DNA of 64,000 nucleotides from Bacteroidetes bacterium SB0662_bin_6 (GTDB lineage: Bacteria > Bacteroidota > Rhodothermia > Rhodothermales > VXPQ01), in contig VXPQ01000018.1 of the NCBI GenBank assembly GCA_009839485.1, positions 62,001-126,000 on the forward strand. The letters run 5' to 3'. The position numbers and the translations under genes are program-made. The notes under the pieces were generated by a model. The model saw nothing but the letters and a program-made list of their open reading frames with translations, was not told the DNA's origin and did not search any database. Shown here in pieces: positions 24,326-33,921 of the stretch. Numbering within the stretch: position 1 is the first letter of the stretch; every line of letters begins with the position of its first letter.

Positions 24326-27300
24326 CTACCGCACCACGGTGAACGTCCGCATGGCGGAGAAATCTTCGGCCACGATGCGCAGGAGATAGACGCCGCTCGC
24401 CAGGGCGGCTCCGTCCACGACGAGCGTTTCGATCGTTTCGGAGGCCACCGTGCCGTTCAGGATGCTGCGCACCTCGCGTCCGAGCATGTCGTATAGCGTG
24501 GCGCGGACATGTTGCGTTCTGCCGACTGTCAGGTGGGTGCGGGCCATTCCCTGCGTCGGGTTGGGGTACGCCGCCGACAGATCGAACGCCCTGCCGTACA
24601 ACTCAGGAGGATCGGGCGGACGTTCGATCGGATGTACGGTGAGCATCCGCATCACCGTACCCCAATGCGCCGGGTCGCTGCCGAGCCCGGCAGCGCGGGT
24701 CCGGTACAGGGCCGCCCCTCCGCCGTCTGCGCTTTCGGGCCACGGGGCCGTATCGGTCCAGGTGACCCGCTCTTCGAGTACTTCCGGGACGAACGACGGG
24801 TCGTCCGCCGGGGGATCGTCCGGGCGGTTCAGTTCGATGGTTTCTCCTTCGTTCGCGAGGCGGCCTTCCCAGCCCCCGATCAGCCGCCGCCCGTCGTCCC
24901 AGCCGTACGCCAGCCGAAGCGTGGCTTCATTTTCCGTTTCGAGGGCCGGGTCGAAAGCCGTCACGAACAGGCTGTCCCCCGCCGCGAGCTGGAGTCCGTC
25001 CGGAAACGTGAAGTCCACGCCTTTTCGCAAGGTCCACCCGGTCAGGTTTTCCGTGCCGTTGCCCGCATTGTAGAGCGCGACATATTCGAGATTCGGGTTG
25101 TTGCCCGGCGGGTGATACATAATCTCCCGAAACACGACCTGCGCCGGTCTCGGCGCGCTGTTCGGACCGCCCAGCGTGGGTTCCTGCAGGGGCACAAAGG
25201 CATGGATATCACCCGGCGGCAGGCCGATCGTTTCCCCGGTGCGCGTGGCCCCGAAGGCGACCTCGTCGGCGAACAGGGCGGGATTCCCGTTCGCATCCGC
25301 GGCGACCAACCGCACCTCATCCCCGTATGCGCTGCTCAAGGCGAAGCCGTTCTCCGCGCCGGGGGCATTGAAATCGTTCTCGTCGAAGACGACGTATCCG
25401 CCGGCCTCAATGGTCGTGCCATCGGGAATGCGGTATTTGTCCAGGGGGGCGCCGTCACTCAAAAGCCACCCGCCGATATCGATTGGTCGGCTTGTGGGGT
25501 TGTGCAGTTCGATGGCGTCCACCTCGGGAGGATCGCTGTGCGCAAGCAATTCATTGACGATCACGTCGCGGAAGGAGGCGCGCCCCGATGCGCCCGGCGA
25601 TCCGCCGTATTCGATACTTGCCCGCCATGCTCCGGCACGGTCGATATTGTCCGCGGCGGCGGGATCCAGCGTCAGCGAACTGCCACCGCCATCCGCCCTC
25701 GCCGGCCAGGCGTCGCCGTCATTGTATTGAATGTGGAGCAGGCGTTCTCCGGCAGCGTTGCTGAGTGTCAGCGCCTCGCCGCCGTTGCTGAGCCTTCCCG
25801 AGGCGTAACTGCCGGCCACCTTCGCTCCCGGTCCGTACCGCATGCGGAAGGCGTTCTCGCTGGCGGCCACGACGATCCGGGCGCCCGGCGCAAGCGTCTC
25901 TTCCCCGAAGGCGAACGCAATGCCGTCGGTAAACGCCAGTCCGCCCAGCGCAACCGGTGCATTGGAAGGGTTGTGCAACTCGATGAATTCGAAATCGTCG
26001 TTGTTGTCGAATCCCGCCGCGATTTCCGCATCGGTGGGTTCCGTCGGGTTGTAGTGGATTTCCGAAATGACGAGTCGCGAAGAACCGGGGGAGGCGATGC
26101 CTGCAAAGTATTCTGCCTCTTCCATGGCCGACCATGCGCCGTCGTCCGAGCGGACACGCGCCATGACGCGATTGTACCCGGAGAGGGCGATTCCCGCGCC
26201 GTCGTACGCCATGGCCGACCCGGAAACATTCCCGCCGGGCATGCGGGGATCGGCGCCGTCCATCGTATAGAAAACGGTTCCGCCCGACGGCGACTGCACG
26301 GTCAGCGTAAAGGAGTCGGACGATTCGCCTTCCGGGTGGCTGAACACGGGCGCATCCACAGCCGGATACAGAGGCGCCTCCACCAGCGCGTTGCGGGACC
26401 TCCCGGATTCGTACCGGCGGGTTCGTTTGAGTTGTTCGAGGATAATGGGAGTCCGCCTGGTCAGGAACCCGTTCTCCACGGAAGTCACTTCCCGGAGCCA
26501 GTCGGCGGGCGTGAAAGCCGGCTCCCGTTTGGAGTCTCCCCACCGCGCCGATTCCGCAAGAATAATCGTGCTCACTTCGTCGGCCCGGCTTGTCCACCGG
26601 GCCAGAGCCTCCGGCCCGGTCAATGCTCCGTTTCCGGACAGGTGGCGCTGCGCAAGGTCCGCAAACCGGAGCCGGTATTCGTTCGACCCCATCAATTGCT
26701 GGTGAAGCCACTGCGGGTTGCTGAACTGGAACTGGTCTCCTGCGGGAAAGGGGCCGGTCCGGTTGTGGCCGTCTCCGAACTGAGAAGTTGAAAAGAGCGA
26801 ATGCTCGCTATCGTGCGCAAACCAGACGAAGCCCCGCTCGCCGGTGCGATCCCGGACGCCGAAGAAATTGTTGGTCCCATTGAACGGCGTAATCGGCGAA
26901 TCCGTGTTTCCGGTCCAGAAAATGACGAGCATGTACTGGATCAGATTGTCCGCATCCAGCAGCACCGGATAATCAGCGTTGCGCGACCCGTCCGGGTTCA
27001 GCCCTTGCAGTTTCATGTACAGCGCATCGCGTTCCTCCTCTGCGGGCAGCGCGGCCAGCCGATTGGCTTCGTCGTAAAGAAAGCGCCAGTCATCGAAGAC
27101 CCCTGCCGTGACCTCTACCGTGTATCCGCCGTCCAGCCCGGCGGACTTGACGACATCGTAGTCGTCCGGATTGCCGCCGAGATACGAAGCGCCGTGCCAG
27201 TGATCGGATCGTTCCTGGGTTTGAAAGAGGCCCCAATACTGGCCGTTCAGATACAAATGGTAGTAGCGGCTTCGGGTGTAGGGGACCCCCATGTCGCGCT

Positions 27301-29272
27301 GGGTATCGCGGGAGAACACCTCCCGGACCATCGTGTTGGCCGAAGAACCGTTGAACGACCAGGAATAATTCTGGGAAGTGCGCAGGTCGAACTTGTCGAA
27401 TTCGTCCACGCCCTCGTCGCCGAAGAGCGCGTAGGAAAGGGTGCTCGGCCCGTATTCGCCCCGGAAATACAGGCGAAAGGCATGCTTGGGGTTCTCGTCG
27501 TTGCGGCTCCATCCTCCGCGGATGCGCACGCCTGCATTGACCGCGAATCCGTCCCGCCCGCCGTGCCGGGCGCGGGGACCGGTTTCCGGCGGGAAGTCCG
27601 GAGGATAGATGAGTTCGAGGGAGGCGGGGCGCTCCCAGTCCCGTCCATAGTTGAGCGCGTTCGAGTATATCCCCCGTGCGCCGTGAAAGAGGGAATCGAA
27701 CGGGAGGACGATGGAGAAGGAGGGAGCGGCCGTCAGCGCCGCCATCACGTCGTTTTCCTGTCCTTCGACGACATTCGGGTCCATGCCCATATCCACATCG
27801 TTGCCGCCCCAGAACGAAGGCCAGCCTTTTGCCCGCATGTTGCCCGGCGTTTGCCGGATCACGTCCGCCGGGAAGATATACGTGCGCGTCACGCTGGCCG
27901 AGGGCGCCACGCCCTCCATGAAGGCGGCGGCGCGCACCACGGTCGTTTCGTCTATGTAGAGCGGTTCGGTATAGGGCGTCCCGTTTCCTTCCGAGGGGTC
28001 CGAATTGTCCAGCGTATAGCGGACGATGCTGCCGGGCGTTTCGGGAAACAGGTACAGCGAGAACGGTTCGTCGAGAATAGCGCCCGACGTGCTGAACGTG
28101 GGCGGCGCGAGGACATCGCTCATGCCCGGTACGTTGGGTCCGCCCGGCGTGGGCAGGTCGAACCAGGTATAGCCCCCGTCGATCAGCCCGTAGGAAACGT
28201 CGGGACGTTGCTCCGGATATTCCGGCGTAAACTCGGATACGGGTTGTCCGTCCGGGTCGATGAGCGCAAGGTATTCGCCGCCGCGGGCAAGGCGGAAGTT
28301 GGTGTGAAACTCGGTCCGGGAAGCGAACGTGATTTCCGGGGCCGGTCCCCGGTACGCCGCCGGTCGCGTTTCCGTTTGCAGGGAAAGGAAGGGGATGAGC
28401 GTAAGGTCCGAAGAGGTGGCGTTGGCATTGTGTACCTCGACGGCCAGCACGTTTGCGCCTGCCCTGAGCAGGTCCTGCGGATTCGATATGCCGAACGGTT
28501 CTGGCTCACCGCCCTGGTAGATCATGGCCTCGTGCAGGCCCGAAGCCGGGGTATCGAAGGAAGGAACGCCCGCATTCATGAAGCTGCGGGCGATTTCCTG
28601 GCCGTTCAGGTACGCCACGAACCCGTCGTCGTAGTCCATGTGCAACACGGCCTGAAGTACATTGTCGGGGTTGTCCACCGTGAATTCGATGCGTGCGTAC
28701 AGGGAGAGCAGATTTTCGATGTCCACCTCTGTCTGAATGTCCGCGCCCCCGTCACTCCGTTCGTATCCGAGCGCGCTCATTCCCTCGTCCCACTCGCTTG
28801 CGTCGAACCCCGGCTCGTTCCAGCTGGCGGGGGGCTGCTCCGTGCCCGGAAAATAGCGGAACAGGTCGCCGCGCCGCACCACGCTGTTCCACACGCCTGC
28901 TTCCGGTTGCCGGTCCTTTCCGGAAGCGAACACGACGAAGTATTCGCCGGCGTCGAGCGTTTTCGCCGAAAACACCCACTTGTCGGGTTGCTCCTCGTTG
29001 TCGGTGAGCGCCCATCCGCCGAGATCGATCGCCTGTCCGGTCGGGTTATACAGTTCGATCCAGTCCGAGGTCTCCTCGTCCTCGTCGTACAGCGTCGCCG
29101 AGTTCGACGCCATGAATTCGTTCACGACCGGCGCTGCGTCCTGTGCGGAAGCGGTTCCGAAAGCGAGCAGGAACAGCGGGATCTGTGCCGGGAATGCCGT
29201 TCGTAAGAACCATTCGCCCGGAGACCGCAATGTCAATTTTTGTACAGGACCTAACAAATTGACCGCGTTCAT
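24326..29272 (-). CDS. Giant CotH-kinase / lamin-tail domain protein with T9SS sorting domain
   Basis: 1648 residues. The signal region is 'TAFPAQIPLFLLAFGTASAQ', after about 25 residues. A lamin-tail domain follows ('VVNEFMASNSATLYDEDEETSDWIELYNPTGQAIDLGGWALTD'), then a beta-sandwich and a chitobiase-like segment ('GSIVRYTLDNSDPSEGNGTPYTEPLYIDETTVVRAAAF'). The central CotH-like kinase domain (about 500-900) includes 'GVRIRGGWSRNDENPKHAFRLYF', 'DLRTSQNYSW' and 'FVWFAHDSEHSLF'. Three more lamin-tail domains occupy the C-terminal half. The end ('AAYPNPTQGMARTHLTV', 'LYDMLGREV', 'ASGVYLLRI') is a type A T9SS sorting domain. It should be exported to the cell surface. It may phosphorylate surface proteins or bind polymers; no substrate is evident. 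It is divergent from the UPF0182 gene. Confidence 0.88.
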   Translation of the reverse strand: MNAVNLLGPVQKLTLRSPGEWFLRTAFPAQIPLFLLAFGTASAQDAAPVVNEFMASNSATLYDEDEETSDWIELYNPTGQAIDLGGWALTDNEEQPDKWVFSAKTLDAGEYFVVFASGKDRQPEAGVWNSVVRRGDLFRYFPGTEQPPASWNEPGFDASEWDEGMSALGYERSDGGADIQTEVDIENLLSLYARIEFTVDNPDNVLQAVLHMDYDDGFVAYLNGQEIARSFMNAGVPSFDTPASGLHEAMIYQGGEPEPFGISNPQDLLRAGANVLAVEVHNANATSSDLTLIPFLSLQTETRPAAYRGPAPEITFASRTEFHTNFRLARGGEYLALIDPDGQPVSEFTPEYPEQRPDVSYGLIDGGYTWFDLPTPGGPNVPGMSDVLAPPTFSTSGAILDEPFSLYLFPETPGSIVRYTLDNSDPSEGNGTPYTEPLYIDETTVVRAAAFMEGVAPSASVTRTYIFPADVIRQTPGNMRAKGWPSFWGGNDVDMGMDPNVVEGQENDVMAALTAAPSFSIVLPFDSLFHGARGIYSNALNYGRDWERPASLELIYPPDFPPETGPRARHGGRDGFAVNAGVRIRGGWSRNDENPKHAFRLYFRGEYGPSTLSYALFGDEGVDEFDKFDLRTSQNYSWSFNGSSANTMVREVFSRDTQRDMGVPYTRSRYYHLYLNGQYWGLFQTQERSDHWHGASYLGGNPDDYDVVKSAGLDGGYTVEVTAGVFDDWRFLYDEANRLAALPAEEERDALYMKLQGLNPDGSRNADYPVLLDADNLIQYMLVIFWTGNTDSPITPFNGTNNFFGVRDRTGERGFVWFAHDSEHSLFSTSQFGDGHNRTGPFPAGDQFQFSNPQWLHQQLMGSNEYRLRFADLAQRHLSGNGALTGPEALARWTSRADEVSTIILAESARWGDSKREPAFTPADWLREVTSVENGFLTRRTPIILEQLKRTRRYESGRSRNALVEAPLYPAVDAPVFSHPEGESSDSFTLTVQSPSGGTVFYTMDGADPRMPGGNVSGSAMAYDGAGIALSGYNRVMARVRSDDGAWSAMEEAEYFAGIASPGSSRLVISEIHYNPTEPTDAEIAAGFDNNDDFEFIELHNPSNAPVALGGLAFTDGIAFAFGEETLAPGARIVVAASENAFRMRYGPGAKVAGSYASGRLSNGGEALTLSNAAGERLLHIQYNDGDAWPARADGGGSSLTLDPAAADNIDRAGAWRASIEYGGSPGASGRASFRDVIVNELLAHSDPPEVDAIELHNPTSRPIDIGGWLLSDGAPLDKYRIPDGTTIEAGGYVVFDENDFNAPGAENGFALSSAYGDEVRLVAADANGNPALFADEVAFGATRTGETIGLPPGDIHAFVPLQEPTLGGPNSAPRPAQVVFREIMYHPPGNNPNLEYVALYNAGNGTENLTGWTLRKGVDFTFPDGLQLAAGDSLFVTAFDPALETENEATLRLAYGWDDGRRLIGGWEGRLANEGETIELNRPDDPPADDPSFVPEVLEERVTWTDTAPWPESADGGGAALYRTRAAGLGSDPAHWGTVMRMLTVHPIERPPDPPELYGRAFDLSAAYPNPTQGMARTHLTVGRTQHVRATLYDMLGREVRSILNGTVASETIETLVVDGAALASGVYLLRIVAEDFSAMRTFTVVR

Positions 29273-29381
29273 CGTATAATTCCAGGGGGTATTTGTGCAA
29301 TATAAACAGAATGGCCCGGCAAGGCGGTAAGATTCCCCACGCTCCTCGAAAGATACGGGCCCTCATCGACTCCGTGATCCT

Positions 29382-32123
29382 ATGCCGCGACGTCTGCGCA
29401 TTCTTCTTTATATCATCATTCCGCTCATCGTACTGAGCCTTTCTTCCACGGCCATTTTCGAATGGCTGTGGATGCGCCAGGTAGGGTACGAGGGCGTTTT
29501 CTGGACGCTCAAACTCGCGAAGTTGAGTCTCGGTATCCTGGCGTTTTTGATTGCCGGCGTTTTCCTGATCGTCAATGCGCGGATGCTGGCCCGGGAACTG
29601 CGTTGGGCGACCTTCGCCGGCACGCCGCTCCAGGACATCGAACTGAATCTCGGCGAGCCGAAACAATACGGTCGCGTGAAGAAGGTGCTGACCGGCGTGG
29701 CGTTGTTTTTTGCCCTGCTGTTCGCCCTCACCTTTTACCTCGGATGGGACGAATCGCTCCGGTTTTTGTGGAATGAGCCCTTTGGACAGACCGACCCCAT
29801 TTTCGGCAAGGATATCGGTTTTTACATGTTCCAGCTCCCTTTCTGGGAGATGATACAAACGTCCTTTGCGCTGCTTGTTTTCGTTACGCTGCTTTTTCTG
29901 CTGGGCATCTACTCCACGCTGCGTCTCATGAGGTTCGAAGGCATACGCCGGGGATTCCATGGCCGGAAGAATGTCCGCACGCACCTCAAACTGAATGCCG
30001 CGCTCTGGTTGCTGTTGCTCGCGTTCGGTCTCTTTCTGGACCGCTACGAAATTCTCTTTTCCTCGCAGGGGATTGTCTTCGGAGCGGGATTCACCGATGT
30101 GAAGATCGTGCTGCCCGCGCTGTGGATTGCGCTGGTCACTGTGGCGTTGCTTGCCGTGTTCCTTGTCGTGAGCACAAGGCGGGCTGTCAGCCGCAGGATG
30201 ATGGGAGCCGCGGTCGGCGTAGCCGTGCTTGCTTGGGTGCTGGGTCGCATGGTGCTTCCCGGTCTGGTGCAGCAGTTTCTTGTAGAACCGAACGAACTCG
30301 AACTGGAGACGCCGTACCTGGAGCACAACATCGCCATGACCCGGCTGGCCTATAACCTCCATGAAGTCACGGAGATCGAGTACGAGGCTGACGACACGCT
30401 CAGGATCGGGGATATTCAAACAAACCGGGACGCCGTGGACAACATCCGGCTCTGGGATCCCCGGTTGCTGATCCAGACCTACAAGCAGCTCCAGGAAATC
30501 CGCACGTACTACGAATTTTTCTCCGTAGACAACGACCGGTACGAATACGGCGGCGATGTAAAGCAGGTCATGGTGTCGGCCCGCGAGATATCGACGGAGC
30601 TGCCGGGGCAGGCGAACAACTGGGTGAATCGCCGCCTGCAGTTCACGCACGGGTACGGCGTGGCTCTGAGCCCCGTTACGGAAATGAACAGCCAGGGCGA
30701 GCCGATCCTGGTCGTCAAGGATTTGCCGCCGGATTACGGGTACGAGGAGTTGACCGTCGAAAATCCGGCCATTTATTACGGAGAGGAAGAAACCGGCGGC
30801 TACTACATCGTCAATACGGGAATTCAGGAACTGCATTACCCCAGCGGCGACGAGAACGTATACAATTCGTACGAAGGACAGGGCGGGCTGCCCATTCGCA
30901 CCCTGTTCCATCGCCTGTTGTATGCCTGGGAACTCAGCGATATAAACATTCTTCTTTCGGACTACATTCATTCCGGGAGCAGATTGCAGATCTGGCGAAG
31001 CGTACAGGAGCGCATCGAGCGGATTACGCCGTTTCTGGAACTGGACCGCGACCCGTATCTCGTCCTCGGTAGCGGGCGGCTGTACTGGGTGCAGGACGCC
31101 TACACGACCTCGCGGAATTTCCCGTATTCCCAACCGTTCCGAAATTTCAATTATATCCGGAATTCGGTAAAGATTATGGTGGACGCCTTCGAGGGCACGG
31201 TCGATTACTATATCGTGGACGACCAGGACCCCGTATTGCAGGTGTACCGGTCCATTTTTCCGAATCTGTTCAAGGCGCGCGAAGATATTCCTCCGGAACT
31301 CGAGCGCCATTTCCGCTATCCGCAGGACCTTTTCGAAATACAGCTCGAACGGTTCAATCGCTATCACATGACGAACCCGCAGGTGTTCTACAACAACGAA
31401 GACCTGTGGACGCGGCCGTTCGAGAAGTACGGGGGCCAGCAGCTCATCATGGAGCCGTACTATGTGCTGGCCCGGCTTCCCGCGGAGCCGGACGACGCGG
31501 CGGAAGGCGCCCGCGGCGTGCTGGAGTTCATGCTGATCAGCCCGCTCACGCCCGAAAACAGGGACAATATGATCTCATGGATGGCGGCGAAGTCCGATCC
31601 GGAAGAGTATGGGCGTCTGGTCGTGTACAAGCTGCCTAAACAGCGCCTTATCTACGGACCGGCTCAGATCGAGGCCCGTATCGACCAGGACCCGGAAATC
31701 TCCCAGCAACTGGCGTTGTGGGATCAGCGCGGCTCGCGGGTGATCCGGGGCAATCTCATGGTTATTCCCATCGAGAATTCGTTCCTGTACGTCGAGCCGG
31801 TGTTTCTGCTGGCCGAAGGCGTGGACATTCCGCAGTTGCAGCGGGTCATCGTGGCGTTCGGGGACGATATCGCCATGGAGCCGACCCTGGACGAGTCGCT
31901 GGCCGAGATATTTGGGGAGGGGGCTGCTCCTGCGGCGGTTGCGCCGGAAGAGGTTGCGCCGGATTCCGAAGGGGCTGTGGAAGCCGCTCCGGTGGTGGTG
32001 TCGGCGGACGATCTGGAGCGTGTGCGCGCGCTGTGGAGCCAATTGCGTGAAGCGTTCGAATCCGGCGACTGGGCGCAGTACGGCGAGGTGATGGAGGAAC
32101 TGGACCGGGCGATTACGGAATAG
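29382..32123 (+). CDS. UPF0182 family integral membrane protein
   Basis: 913 residues. The N-terminal third carries seven hydrophobic segments ('ILLYIIIPLIVLSLSSTAIF', 'LSLGILAFLIAGVFLIVNA', 'VALFFALLFALTFYLGW', 'LPALWIALVTVALLAVFLVV' and others). A large extracytoplasmic domain follows, with the family landmarks 'LRIGDIQTNRDAVDNIRLWDPRLLIQTYKQLQEIRTYYEFFSVDNDRYEYGG', 'HGYGVALSPV', 'NPAIYYGE' and 'YILSRPYTTSRNFPYS'-like segments. The acidic, Ala-rich C-terminus (about 830-870) is a linker before a final helical hairpin. The family is conserved from actinobacteria to cyanobacteria and its function is unknown. It borders the AT-rich defence island. Confidence 0.9.
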   Translation: MPRRLRILLYIIIPLIVLSLSSTAIFEWLWMRQVGYEGVFWTLKLAKLSLGILAFLIAGVFLIVNARMLARELRWATFAGTPLQDIELNLGEPKQYGRVKKVLTGVALFFALLFALTFYLGWDESLRFLWNEPFGQTDPIFGKDIGFYMFQLPFWEMIQTSFALLVFVTLLFLLGIYSTLRLMRFEGIRRGFHGRKNVRTHLKLNAALWLLLLAFGLFLDRYEILFSSQGIVFGAGFTDVKIVLPALWIALVTVALLAVFLVVSTRRAVSRRMMGAAVGVAVLAWVLGRMVLPGLVQQFLVEPNELELETPYLEHNIAMTRLAYNLHEVTEIEYEADDTLRIGDIQTNRDAVDNIRLWDPRLLIQTYKQLQEIRTYYEFFSVDNDRYEYGGDVKQVMVSAREISTELPGQANNWVNRRLQFTHGYGVALSPVTEMNSQGEPILVVKDLPPDYGYEELTVENPAIYYGEEETGGYYIVNTGIQELHYPSGDENVYNSYEGQGGLPIRTLFHRLLYAWELSDINILLSDYIHSGSRLQIWRSVQERIERITPFLELDRDPYLVLGSGRLYWVQDAYTTSRNFPYSQPFRNFNYIRNSVKIMVDAFEGTVDYYIVDDQDPVLQVYRSIFPNLFKAREDIPPELERHFRYPQDLFEIQLERFNRYHMTNPQVFYNNEDLWTRPFEKYGGQQLIMEPYYVLARLPAEPDDAAEGARGVLEFMLISPLTPENRDNMISWMAAKSDPEEYGRLVVYKLPKQRLIYGPAQIEARIDQDPEISQQLALWDQRGSRVIRGNLMVIPIENSFLYVEPVFLLAEGVDIPQLQRVIVAFGDDIAMEPTLDESLAEIFGEGAAPAAVAPEEVAPDSEGAVEAAPVVVSADDLERVRALWSQLREAFESGDWAQYGEVMEELDRAITE

Positions 32124-32352
32124 GGGAGGGTAGGGGCGGTGATATATTTCCATAAGACAGCGGTGCGGTAGACGGAAATGCTGAGTTTGTGGGCCTTGTC
32201 ATTCTTGATATAGTTCGGCTCCAAGTCACCACCTGCCAGAAACACTTCGGTGCCTGCGCCGACGACCTGAATGCTTCTTGGATAGTTCTTTTACGAAACC
32301 ATGTTATCGCAAATAATGTATCGGATTTTTTGCCTGTTAAGGGGGCGGATAT
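32124..32352. other. Left edge of the AT-rich island, no confident gene
   Basis: Base composition changes here from GC-rich to AT-rich. On the minus strand, 32160-32292 reads 'GAGTEVFLAGGDLEPNYIKN' and continues in frame without a start or stop of its own. It could be a degraded gene end, but no family was recognised. No direct repeat matching the right island edge was found. Confidence 0.3.
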
Positions 32353-33921
32353 CTATTTGAGCATTTCTTTGACTGTGCAGCGAATTTCTTCGAGAGCCGG
32401 ATGCTCTAGTGCAAGTGCAGTTATCATTGCATACGTTATGTCCCTTTCGGGAAGATTTAGGCTTTTCGAAAGTTGGTATGGTATACCATGATGATCCGGT
32501 AAGTTTTGCACCTGTTTAACTTTGTGGAGGGTGTCCGACTCGTTGCTCCCGATCTGAGTGGCGAATTTGCCTATATAAGGTTGTTTCTCAAGTTCCCGAA
32601 CGATCCAGCGTTCCGGGGGCAGATCGTCTCCAGGAAGTTGGCTATAATACTTTTTTGGAGTTCCCTTAAGATCTTCTCTATTCATCCATTTATTTATCTC
32701 TGCGCCTTGGCAGTCTCCGTCGAAGATGCACCTTGCCTGTCCCAGATAACCACCTCGAATATGGGCTCCCATTTGGCTGGCAACCTTAGAGGCATCACCT
32801 ATGGCTACGATACGGACTCTCGATCTAAGAGCCAACGGTAAGCAGTTAGACACGAGAGTCTCGGCAAAGTCGTCTTCCACATAGATCGTTGCCTCTTCTT
32901 GGGTTGTACCGATCATATTTGACATTGCTAACCGTGTGGTCGGAGATTGCAACACTTTGTGGTCATCATTCACTTTATTCACTAGAACTCGAGCTTCTCT
33001 GGGAAGGGCATCGATAATATGTTCCGAATGTGTGGTGAATATTATTTGTTGTTTTGTCTTCTTGACAATCTTTGTCAGGGCATTGATTAGCCTCTTTTGT
33101 GCTTCAGGGTGAAACCCATGCTCAATTTCTTCGATGAGAAGTAAACCCGCGTTCGGCAACCGCCCCAAAGCCGAAAGGATGGCGATTGCCGCATTTTCCC
33201 CAGCGCCCATATCAAAACCACTATAATCGGCACCTGCGTTGCATCTTGCTAGCCTGACTTTATTGGTTTCGTGTACATCGACCGTTGTGTATGGACGGTC
33301 CAAAATCCAGGAAAGGTTTTCCAATATATCTTCACTAAGGGATTCGGTGCTTGATTCTTTTTTGGTGCCAAACGCATTCCGTGCGTCGCGTAATTCACTG
33401 GGGGGAAGAATGCGAGACAGTGATACAAACTCGATTGATCGTTTTGGAAATCGAGGTTGTTTTGACCGGCCATAGTCTGGATTTGTCCGCCAGCGATACT
33501 TCTCTGTTCGAAGACGTTCGATCTCAATTTCGTTGCCTGCTATGCTGTAATCAAACCTGACCTTAAAATCAGTATATGAAGGAGCACTATGATGTCGAAA
33601 AAAGAAATCGCTCCAATGGTAGTTCATAAGAGATGATTGTTTACGCCTTGGTGAAGTTGGCCATGGAGCAACCCGCCAGTCTTTCGGACGCTTTGCTGAC
33701 AGTGCAGCCAGTGATAGGATTGTACTTTTCCCGACACCGTTCCGTCCGCATATTGCAGTGATTGGATAGTCAAATTCGATTCGCAACTTCTCGATTCCAC
33801 GCAACTTAGGTGGTCCGTCGATCGTTATTGCTTTCAGCAAAGTTTGGGAAAAGTCTGACGGAGGTTGTTGCCAGAAATCGAGGAGATTTTTCTCGCTATT
33901 ACTCAGACGACGACCGGGCAT
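32353..33921 (-). CDS. OLD-family ATPase-TOPRIM nuclease (GajA-like)
   Basis: 522 residues from ATG 33921, preceded by GAGGAAACTT; the in-frame TTG at 33933 is less likely. The N-terminal SMC/ABC-type ATPase has Walker A 'GRNGVGKST' (about residue 60), signature 'FDMGAGENAAIAIL', Walker B 'GLLLIEEIEHGFHP' and the H-loop 'IIFTTHSEH'. The C-terminal TOPRIM domain has the Glu in 'IYVEDDFAETLV' and the acidic pair in 'CIFDGDCQG'. This order defines OLD nucleases. OLD genes next to UvrD-like helicases are the class that includes GajA of the Gabija anti-phage system, and the upstream gene here is such a helicase (23-base overlap). It probably nicks or cuts invading DNA upon sensing. Base use is AT-rich unlike the flanks. 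Confidence 0.85.
   Translation of the reverse strand: MPGRRLSNSEKNLLDFWQQPPSDFSQTLLKAITIDGPPKLRGIEKLRIEFDYPITAICGRNGVGKSTILSLAALSAKRPKDWRVAPWPTSPRRKQSSLMNYHWSDFFFRHHSAPSYTDFKVRFDYSIAGNEIEIERLRTEKYRWRTNPDYGRSKQPRFPKRSIEFVSLSRILPPSELRDARNAFGTKKESSTESLSEDILENLSWILDRPYTTVDVHETNKVRLARCNAGADYSGFDMGAGENAAIAILSALGRLPNAGLLLIEEIEHGFHPEAQKRLINALTKIVKKTKQQIIFTTHSEHIIDALPREARVLVNKVNDDHKVLQSPTTRLAMSNMIGTTQEEATIYVEDDFAETLVSNCLPLALRSRVRIVAIGDASKVASQMGAHIRGGYLGQARCIFDGDCQGAEINKWMNREDLKGTPKKYYSQLPGDDLPPERWIVRELEKQPYIGKFATQIGSNESDTLHKVKQVQNLPDHHGIPYQLSKSLNLPERDITYAMITALALEHPALEEIRCTVKEMLK

Noticed and set aside
32159-32292. Minus-strand frame 'GAGTEVFLAGGDLEPNYIKN' near the island edge
   Set aside because: No start or stop of its own, no recognised family, and it runs into the antisense of the UPF0182 gene.
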